Source: UBA9732 sp052170315 | Lineage (GTDB): Bacteria > Spirochaetota > Spirochaetia > Sphaerochaetales > Sphaerochaetaceae | NCBI GenBank assembly: GCA_052170315.1 | Contig: JBQNAT010000004.1 | Span: 1-64,000, forward strand | Reading direction: 5' to 3' | Length of the DNA stretch: 64,000 bases | Part shown: positions 58,196 through 64,000 of the stretch, piece after piece | Numbering within the stretch: the first letter of the stretch is position 1 | Layout of the letters: every line of letters starts with the position of its first letter | Translations under genes and position numbers: made by a program | The notes under the pieces: generated by a model | The model's input: only the letters and a program-made list of their open reading frames with translations | Told to the model about the DNA's origin: nothing | The model's database searches: none

Positions 58196-59635
58196 TTAGA
58201 GGATGTATCTGCTTAGGTCCTGATTCTTCACCACGTTTGAAAGCCTTTCGTTCACATAATCAGGCTCTATCTTCACCGTCCGGCCGCTCATCTCGCTTGC
58301 GTTGAAGCTAAGGTCGTCAAGAAGGGTTTCCATTATAGTGTAAAGTCTTCTGGCCCCGATGTTTTCCGTTGTCGAGTTTACTTCATAGGCAATTTCGCTT
58401 ACTCTTTGAAGGGCTTCGTCCGTAAATATCACATTTACGCCCTCTGTCTTCAAAAGCTCCCTGTACTGGATGGTTATGGCGTTCTCCGGTTCCTTCAGAA
58501 TTCTGAAGAAATCGTCCGCGCTCAAGGCCTCGAGCTCTACCCGGAGAGGGAAACGGCCCTGAAGTTCGGGGATAAGATCGCTGGGCTTGGAAACATGGAA
58601 GGCTCCCGCGGCAATGAAAAGGATATGCGAGGTATCAATGACACCCCACTTCGTAGTTACCTTGGTACCCTCTACAATCGGAAGAATGTCACGCTGTACG
58701 CCTTCCCTTGAGACATCAGGGCCTGATGAGCCGCTGTTCTTTCCGGCTATCTTATCAATCTCATCTATGAAGATGATTCCCATCTGTTCCGTTCTGTCCT
58801 TGGCTATTTCCATAGCCTTGTCCTGGTCTACGCTGCGCTCCGTTTCTTCTTCGGTAAAAATCTCCCTGGCGCGCTTGACGGTAACCTTTCTTTTCTTTCC
58901 GCGACCTCCTCCCTGCGCGTTCTGGAAAATCGAGCCAAGGCTGTTCATTGCGTTCTGGATATCGTCCATTGAGCCGCCCATAAGCTCTATGCCAACCTTT
59001 GGCCTTGCCGCCATGTTCTGGATTTCTATTTCAGTGTTATCCAGAAGACCTGCCTTGAGCTGGACGCGAATCTGCTCTCTGGCGCTTATCCTTGCGCTGT
59101 CAAACTGGGAATCAGCGTTTGGGTTTGAGGTTACGTTGGGAATCAGGGCATCCAGAAGACGCTCCTCCACCATTTCGTTTACGGCTTTCTCGTTTGCCGC
59201 GGCAAGCTCGCGCCTGACCATGGAAACGGCGCTGCCCATAAGGTCGCGCACCATTGATTCAACGTCACGTCCCACATAACCCACTTCCGTGTACTTTGTA
59301 GCTTCAACCTTTATAAAAGGCGCGTTGGAAAGTCTTGCGATACGTCTTGCGATTTCCGTTTTTCCCACGCCAGTAGGGCCTATCATGATTATGTTTTTGG
59401 GGTAGACTTCCTCACGGATAGATTCCGGAAGCCGCTTTCTCCTTGCCCTGTTTCTAAGGGCAACCGCAATTGCCCGTTTTGCCTTATCCTGCCCTATTAT
59501 GTACTTATTCAGTTCGGCAACTATCTGGGCAGGGACCATTTCGTCAAGTGAAAGGGGCTTCGCGGCAGGTTCCTTAACGGAAACAACAGCTTTTTCCCTG
59601 CTGTCTGTGTTTTCAATAATGATATCTTCAGTCAT
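58196..59635 (-). CDS. hslU: HslU ATPase subunit of the HslUV protease
   Basis: AAA+ unfoldase. Walker A is GPTGVGKTEIARR, Walker B IFIDEIDKIAG, with the intermediate I domain between them (about residues 110-245) and sensor text near ELQGRFPLRVEL. The C-terminus ends LSRYIL, the tail that docks into HslV. 479 aa. Its ATG shares one base with the hslV stop. The 82 bases to flhF hold no terminator. Confidence 0.97.
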   Translation of the reverse strand: MTEDIIIENTDSREKAVVSVKEPAAKPLSLDEMVPAQIVAELNKYIIGQDKAKRAIAVALRNRARRKRLPESIREEVYPKNIIMIGPTGVGKTEIARRIARLSNAPFIKVEATKYTEVGYVGRDVESMVRDLMGSAVSMVRRELAAANEKAVNEMVEERLLDALIPNVTSNPNADSQFDSARISAREQIRVQLKAGLLDNTEIEIQNMAARPKVGIELMGGSMDDIQNAMNSLGSIFQNAQGGGRGKKRKVTVKRAREIFTEEETERSVDQDKAMEIAKDRTEQMGIIFIDEIDKIAGKNSGSSGPDVSREGVQRDILPIVEGTKVTTKWGVIDTSHILFIAAGAFHVSKPSDLIPELQGRFPLRVELEALSADDFFRILKEPENAITIQYRELLKTEGVNVIFTDEALQRVSEIAYEVNSTTENIGARRLYTIMETLLDDLSFNASEMSGRTVKIEPDYVNERLSNVVKNQDLSRYIL

Positions 59636-60171
59636 TAACCAATTTCCTCTGATGTAAAATTCGTATCCGTATAAATGCAGATTGTACTTGCAATTTCAAG
59701 ACTCTTAAGCGCGATTTCCTTTGCTGAAAGCTCTTTACCGCAGTCAAGATAGGCTCTGGCCGCCGCCGCTGCGAAATTCCCGCCGCTGCCTATGGCAATG
59801 GCGTCATACTCAGGCTCAAGCACATCTCCCGTGCCTGTGATAAGAAATATCTTTTTGCCGTCGGTCGCCAGCATCATTGCCTCAAGCCTTCTCAGAGCCC
59901 TGTCCATTCTCCACTCTTTCGCAAGGTCAACTGCGGCTCTGGTAAGATCCCCGTTGTCCTGCGCAAGTGTTTTCTCAAAAAGCTCAAAAAGCGTAAAAGC
60001 GTCAGCCGTTCCGCCCGCAAAGCCTATGACTATCTTATCTTCGTATATTCTTCTTACCTTTCGGGCATTGCCCTTCATAACAGTATCGCCGGCTGTGACC
60101 TGTCCGTCTCCGGCAATGCAGACTTTACCGTTCTTTCTTACTGCCACAATGGTAGTTCCTCTAAAACTCAT
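59635..60171 (-). CDS. hslV: HslV peptidase subunit
   Basis: Proteasome-beta-like N-terminal threonine protease. The sequence MSFRGTTIVAVRKNGK shows a five-residue propeptide before the catalytic Thr, followed by GDGQVT and ARKVRRIYEDK and GFAGGTADAFTLFE. 178 aa. Its start overlaps the end of xerC by 4 bases. Confidence 0.97.
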   Translation of the reverse strand: MSFRGTTIVAVRKNGKVCIAGDGQVTAGDTVMKGNARKVRRIYEDKIVIGFAGGTADAFTLFELFEKTLAQDNGDLTRAAVDLAKEWRMDRALRRLEAMMLATDGKKIFLITGTGDVLEPEYDAIAIGSGGNFAAAAARAYLDCGKELSAKEIALKSLEIASTICIYTDTNFTSEEIG

Positions 60172-61097
60172 TTGTCGTTCCTCCCGTGCGGATGGCTTTT
60201 TCTGTACACTTCTTCAAGTCTTTTTCCGGTAACGTGGGTATAAATCTGTGTAGTGCCTATGCTTTCATGACCCAGCAGGACCTGCACAACCCTTATATCC
60301 GAATCGTTGTCAAGCAGATGTGTTGCAAACGAATGCCTGAAGACGTGCGGTGTAAACTTTTTGGAGAGGCCAAGCCTCTGCCTGTACTTGTCAAAAATAC
60401 TGTGAACTGTCGAAAGCGGCAACTTTTTTCCCTTAATATTTACAAGAACCGTTTCTTCGCCTTTGATATTGTTCTTTTTCAAAATCTCTTCCCTTTCCGC
60501 AAGATAACGCTCCAGCATTTCAGCAGCTCTTTTTGTCAGAAACACATAGCGCTGTTTATTGCCCTTTCCGGTCACCAGTATGCGCCTGTTTTTAAAGTCA
60601 ATATCCTTTACTTTCATTCCCGTCACTTCGCTCAGTCTGCAGCCTGTGGAGTAGAAAATACTGAACATGTTTACTTCCATCAGCGATGTATAACTGTCAG
60701 TGGGACTTGAAAGTATGCTTTCAATTTCTTCCCGCGCAAGAACCGTGGGGATTTTCCTTGTGTTTTTGGCGCTTGAGACCCTCTTGAAAGGCGTGACGCT
60801 TATGGCCTGCTTTTCAAGCAGGCTGTGAAAAAAAGACCTGTTGGCGCTCAGGATTCTGTTTATGGTTGCGTGGCTTAAAGACATGGCATACAAATCCGAA
60901 ACAAAGGCCCTTGCGTCCTCGAAAACCATTTCCTCCGCGGCAAGGTCCCTCTGAGAAAGGAATGCCTCAAGCCGCTGAAGGTCATGTGCATAGGAGACTA
61001 TCGTTCTTTCCGAATAGCCTCTGACATCTCTGAGATAGGATAGGAATTCATCTATATGCAGACGGTTCCGAACCTGCTTATCCAAAGTCTCTTCCAT
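60168..61097 (-). CDS. xerC: Site-specific tyrosine recombinase XerC
   Basis: Resolves chromosome dimers with XerD. N-terminal SAM-like core-binding domain, then the catalytic domain with Arg in GCRLSEVTGMKV, Lys in GKGNKQRYV, HVFRHSFATHLL, GHESIGTTQIYTHV (His and the nucleophile Tyr). 309 aa. Which of the two recombinases is C and which D is by position and wording; the one adjoining hslVU is called XerC as in the codV-clpQY arrangement. Confidence 0.88.
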   Translation of the reverse strand: MEETLDKQVRNRLHIDEFLSYLRDVRGYSERTIVSYAHDLQRLEAFLSQRDLAAEEMVFEDARAFVSDLYAMSLSHATINRILSANRSFFHSLLEKQAISVTPFKRVSSAKNTRKIPTVLAREEIESILSSPTDSYTSLMEVNMFSIFYSTGCRLSEVTGMKVKDIDFKNRRILVTGKGNKQRYVFLTKRAAEMLERYLAEREEILKKNNIKGEETVLVNIKGKKLPLSTVHSIFDKYRQRLGLSKKFTPHVFRHSFATHLLDNDSDIRVVQVLLGHESIGTTQIYTHVTGKRLEEVYRKSHPHGRNDK

Positions 61098-61109
61098 AGG
61101 CTCAGTATA

Positions 61110-62075
61110 TCAGCTAATGAGTTCTCTGACCATGTACATCTTGTCTCCGAAACGCGTGGTACTGCCGGAATTCGCGTAATTCTTTTCAAAATCCAATCCC
61201 AGGCCGGAAGGCATTTCGGATACGAAAAACCTCATTTTAAGATAGGGGTAGTCTACATCGGCCAGAGATTTCAGCACCTTGGCTCCGTCATTGAAAAGGC
61301 CGGTAGTCCCTGCCTGCACGAAACGGTCACCCACACCCTCGCTGCCCACGTAGACATCCTTGCCCATCTGAAGAGAATAACCGCACGTATTCAGCGTCCC
61401 GGATTTTCCCGGTGCCTGCACCGCGACGGTAAACGAGCCGTAGGCGGCAAGCACCATGTTTCTTGAAAGAAAGTTGGACTTGTATGCCGCTTCCGACGGC
61501 GCGAAACGGCTTAGAATGCAGCCACCGCCGTCAATTATACGCCGCCTGAGTGTGAGCGTAAGACTTGGGTATTCAACGTCATGCCCGCAGGCAAGCACCC
61601 CCATGCAGGGACCTCCGCCCTCTATTGCGCCTGTCATTCCCGACTGGTCAACACCCTCTGCCATGCCTGATGCCACAAGCATAGAGTTTTCCACGGCTTC
61701 AAGTCCGAACCTGAAAGCCTGATGCAGCGCCCTGTAGGTGGCGTGCCTTGTACCGACAATCACAGAGCATGAAAGCGAAGGGTCGGGCCTTGTTCCCTGA
61801 CAGAAAAGCATGTAGGGCAAGCGGTTGCGAAGCGGCCTGAATGAAGGGAAATCCCTGTCGCCGTACCAGATAACCGAATTCTCCCTGCTGCGTGACAGCC
61901 AGTGAAGAACATCTCTTGTTTCTCTTGTGTAGGACCTAAAGCGCTCATCTTCTCTTAAAAGCTCTTTAAGACTTTTTTCTTCATAAATAAGCTGCCGTCT
62001 TTTTTCAAGCGACAGATAATCGTTAAAACCGATGGCAAGCCTGCGTTCCAGTTCAAGACAGTCGTCCATATCCAT
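61110..62075 (-). CDS. dprA: DNA-processing protein DprA (Smf)
   Basis: Rossmann-like single-strand DNA-binding protein that loads RecA during transformation. Core motifs: VIVGTRHATYRAL, VASGMAEGVDQSGMTGA, GVLACGHDVEYPS, FLSRNMVLAAYG and the SGTLNT segment. 321 aa, without a clear C-terminal winged helix. AAGGAG ribosome site. Lies between two Xer recombinases in the ftsZ-hslU cluster. Confidence 0.92.
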   Translation of the reverse strand: MDMDDCLELERRLAIGFNDYLSLEKRRQLIYEEKSLKELLREDERFRSYTRETRDVLHWLSRSRENSVIWYGDRDFPSFRPLRNRLPYMLFCQGTRPDPSLSCSVIVGTRHATYRALHQAFRFGLEAVENSMLVASGMAEGVDQSGMTGAIEGGGPCMGVLACGHDVEYPSLTLTLRRRIIDGGGCILSRFAPSEAAYKSNFLSRNMVLAAYGSFTVAVQAPGKSGTLNTCGYSLQMGKDVYVGSEGVGDRFVQAGTTGLFNDGAKVLKSLADVDYPYLKMRFFVSEMPSGLGLDFEKNYANSGSTTRFGDKMYMVRELIS

Positions 62076-62117
62076 AAAATCTCCTTCTGGAGACTCTGTT
62101 CCTGAAAACTGCCGTTT

Positions 62118-63029
62118 CTATTTAATTTTTTCTTTTTCGTCAGGATGAGACGCTTCAAAAGCCCTGAAAAGGTCATCCGTATTTACATGGGTATAAATTT
62201 CGGTAGTGCGTATGTCGCTGTGACCCAAAAGCTCCTGCACACTCCTTAAATCGGCGCCGCGCTGCAGCATATGAGTGGCAAAGCTGTGTCTCAGTGTGTG
62301 TACTCTGGAATCAACTCCGGCAATTTCGCAGTATTTTTTAAGGCGGTGCCAGATTTCTTCGCGCGTTATTACCCTGTGCTCCTGACTTATGAACATATAG
62401 GGAGATTTAGCCTTGTCAAGAAGCCTTGGACGGACAGAAGCAATATAGGTTGAAAGATAATCCGCGGCAATATCGCCTACGGGAATCATCCTTTCCTTGT
62501 CCCCTTTCCCAAGCACCACAAGGCGTTTTTCCGTGCTGTAGTATCTATTAAGGCGTAAAAACGCGCATTCGCTAACTCGAAGGCCGCAGGAATAGATAAG
62601 TTCGAACATTGTCCTGTCCCTGTAGCCTATATCCGTATCTGTATCTATTGAATCCAGAATTTTTTGCACCGCGTCACAGTCAATGGTTTTTGGGAGCTTT
62701 TTAGGCTTACGGTTTCCGGGAAGAAGTTCCGTAGGGTCGTCCTCCCGGATGCGTTCACGTTGCAGATATGAAAAAAAAGCCCTGAGAACTGTTATTACCC
62801 TTGAAAGCGTTACAGGTGAAAGCTTTCTGCCTGTATCTCCGCCATTTGCCCTCCAGAGAAGAAAAGACCTGAGTTCCTCCGTTTTTACCGTTTCACAGTC
62901 ACAACCGTTCTCTTTTAAAAAAAGAAAGAAGCACGCGACCTCGCGAGCGTATACGTCACGGGTGGCTTTTGACGCGTGCTTCTCTATAAGAAGGCTTTCG
63001 GTGAATGCCTGAAGGATGGATTCATCCAT
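62118..63029 (-). CDS. xerD: Site-specific tyrosine recombinase XerD
   Basis: Same family as the gene at 60168. Arg in SCGLRVSECAFL, Lys in GKGDKERMI, HTLRHSFATHMLQRGADL, GHSDIRTTEIYTHVN. 303 aa. It starts 7 bases after ftsZ, so the operon couples division with dimer resolution. Not a phage integrase: its neighbours are all housekeeping genes. Confidence 0.88.
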   Translation of the reverse strand: MDESILQAFTESLLIEKHASKATRDVYAREVACFFLFLKENGCDCETVKTEELRSFLLWRANGGDTGRKLSPVTLSRVITVLRAFFSYLQRERIREDDPTELLPGNRKPKKLPKTIDCDAVQKILDSIDTDTDIGYRDRTMFELIYSCGLRVSECAFLRLNRYYSTEKRLVVLGKGDKERMIPVGDIAADYLSTYIASVRPRLLDKAKSPYMFISQEHRVITREEIWHRLKKYCEIAGVDSRVHTLRHSFATHMLQRGADLRSVQELLGHSDIRTTEIYTHVNTDDLFRAFEASHPDEKEKIK

Positions 63030-63036
63030 TAGCTTC

Positions 63037-64000
63037 TTACCTGTTGTCCTCGTCGTTTCTCTGATATCTCAGGATTGAAGGTATGGAATAGTCTGTAGGG
63101 TTGGAATTTTGAGACTGCCTGCGTCCAAGCTGGGACTGTAAATCCTGCCATCTGTTGACGGAAATAACCTCTTCGTTCTTCTTGAACTGGCTTTGCTGAT
63201 TATCTCTGGCAGTCTGCTGCGAAGCTGCGGTATTCTGAGCGCTCTGAGCCTTGTTTTCGTTGCTGATGAACTGGTCAAAACGCGGGGTTCTTTTTTCAAA
63301 CTGAGGAATATCAACGTTCACGTTCTCCCGTTCAAAGCCCGTGGCAACAACAGTGACCTTAACGGTGTCCCCAAGGTCGGGGTTATAGGCCTGTCCCGCG
63401 ATGATAAGAGCATCCTGATCGCAGTTTTCCGTTATCATCTCGACAACATCCTGATACTCCTGCAAAGTAAGACCGTCGCTGGCGGTAAGGTTTACAAGAA
63501 CACTCTTGGCGCCGTCTATTCTGGCGTTTTCAAGAAGCGGATTGCTTATTGCCTGACGCGCCGCGTCTACGGCGCGGTTCGCGCCTTCGCCCATTCCTAT
63601 ACCCATTATGGCGTCGCCCTTGCCCTTCATGACGGTTCTTACGTCGGCAAAGTCTATATTGATTTCTCCCGGCTCCGTAATAAGCTCGGAAATACCCTGA
63701 ACACCCTGTCTCAGGACATCGTCAGCCATGAGGAAGGCCTGCTTTATAGGCGTATTGTTCTCAGCTACTTTAAGAAGGTACTGGTTCGGTATCAGGATAA
63801 GAGTGTCCACGTTCTTTCTCAGCCTGTCTATGCCTTCGTTTGCGAACTGGAGTTTCTTCCTGCCCTCAAAGGCAAAAGGCGTTGTGACAACGGCAACAGT
63901 AAGGATGTTCATCCCCTTGGCAATCTCCGCAACAACAGGGGCCGCTCCGGTACCGGTTCCGCCGCCCATACCGGCAGTAATGAAGACCATGTCAGTACCC
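63037..64000 (-). CDS. ftsZ: Cell division protein FtsZ (N-terminus beyond window)
   Basis: Tubulin-like GTPase of the Z ring. The tubulin signature GGGTGTGAAP is at the visible N-terminal end and the frame remains open to the window edge, so about the first 100 residues are missing. The T7-loop text ADVRTVMKGKGDAIMGIG is present. A Gln/Asn/Ser-rich linker (~80 residues) precedes the conserved C-terminal peptide DYSIPSILRYQR, the docking site for FtsA and ZipA-like partners. Confidence 0.97.
   Translation of the reverse strand, partial: GTDMVFITAGMGGGTGTGAAPVVAEIAKGMNILTVAVVTTPFAFEGRKKLQFANEGIDRLRKNVDTLILIPNQYLLKVAENNTPIKQAFLMADDVLRQGVQGISELITEPGEINIDFADVRTVMKGKGDAIMGIGMGEGANRAVDAARQAISNPLLENARIDGAKSVLVNLTASDGLTLQEYQDVVEMITENCDQDALIIAGQAYNPDLGDTVKVTVVATGFERENVNVDIPQFEKRTPRFDQFISNENKAQSAQNTAASQQTARDNQQSQFKKNEEVISVNRWQDLQSQLGRRQSQNSNPTDYSIPSILRYQRNDEDNR

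Noticed and set aside
60168..63029. Two tyrosine recombinases as evidence of an integrated element.
   Set aside because: They sit with ftsZ, dprA and hslVU, have XerC/XerD wording, and no att repeats or phage genes are near.
1..64000. CRISPR arrays, insertion sequences, restriction-modification or other defence loci.
   Set aside because: No regularly spaced repeats, transposases, methylases or nuclease operons were recognised; the single AbiEi-like gene has no toxin partner.

Overview
The window is a gene-dense stretch of chromosome (about 62 protein genes, four tRNA genes, no rRNA, IS element, prophage or CRISPR array) whose gene content and order point to a spirochaete of the Treponema group. 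The clues are a two-component NtrC-type system embedded in a cvpA-holB-kinase-regulator-dinG operon, the ftsZ-xerD-dprA-xerC-hslV-hslU cluster followed by the flagellar GTPase flhF, a small PUR-domain protein, an eukaryote-like isoleucyl-tRNA synthetase, a lipoprotein with a relaxed lipobox, and solitary groES. Carbamate kinase, a monomeric [FeFe] hydrogenase and pyruvate phosphate dikinase suggest a fermentative anaerobe, as in oral or gut treponemes. The species assignment is inference from content, not from a search.

Layout. 1-9.0 kb: end of an unknown gene, pcnB (-), then hisS-hrpA-dehydroquinate synthase-like and cysteine desulfurase-thiI (+). 9.0-16.9 kb: ileS with a downstream lipoprotein (-), cca (+), then rnc-acpP-rpmF and coaD-unknown-yraN (-). 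17.0-23.3 kb: the translation/secretion operon ffh-rpsP-khpA-rimM-trmD-rplS and smc (-). 23.4-31.1 kb: rnhB (+), a PUR protein, tRNA-Gly, arcC, rpsU, an ABC-F/coaX/M29-like operon, tRNA-Gln-Glu, tsaD, tRNA-Thr. 31.2-36.8 kb: hydrogenase, ppdK and a sigma-70-family sigma factor (-). 36.9-40.8 kb: unknown gene, acyltransferase, groES, AraC/GyrI-like regulator, AbiEi-like protein. 40.8-47 kb: cvpA-holB-kinase-NtrC-dinG (-). 47.1-56.6 kb: secA (+), a phosphoribosyltransferase, nusB-map, a parvulin-type foldase, secG and the gap-pgk-tpiA glycolytic operon (-). 56.7-64 kb: ftsZ (cut by the window end)-xerD-dprA-xerC-hslV-hslU-flhF (-).

The most interesting signal is regulatory. The gene for the alternative sigma-70-family factor has a textbook sigma-54 (-24/-12) promoter immediately upstream, and 6 kb away lies an NtrC-family activator with an intact GAFTGA loop plus its cytosolic histidine kinase. 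Together they look like the counterpart of the Borrelia Hk2-Rrp2-RpoN-RpoS cascade. A second pattern is that at least nine genes lack a Shine-Dalgarno and instead carry a promoter whose predicted +1 falls on, or within two bases of, the start codon, indicating frequent leaderless transcripts. All four tRNA genes lack an encoded CCA, consistent with the cca gene in the window. Other points worth checking are a dehydroquinate-synthase homologue missing its zinc ligands, an SMC protein without a recognisable hinge, a tRNA-Gly with C33, and terminators that share bases with the next promoter.
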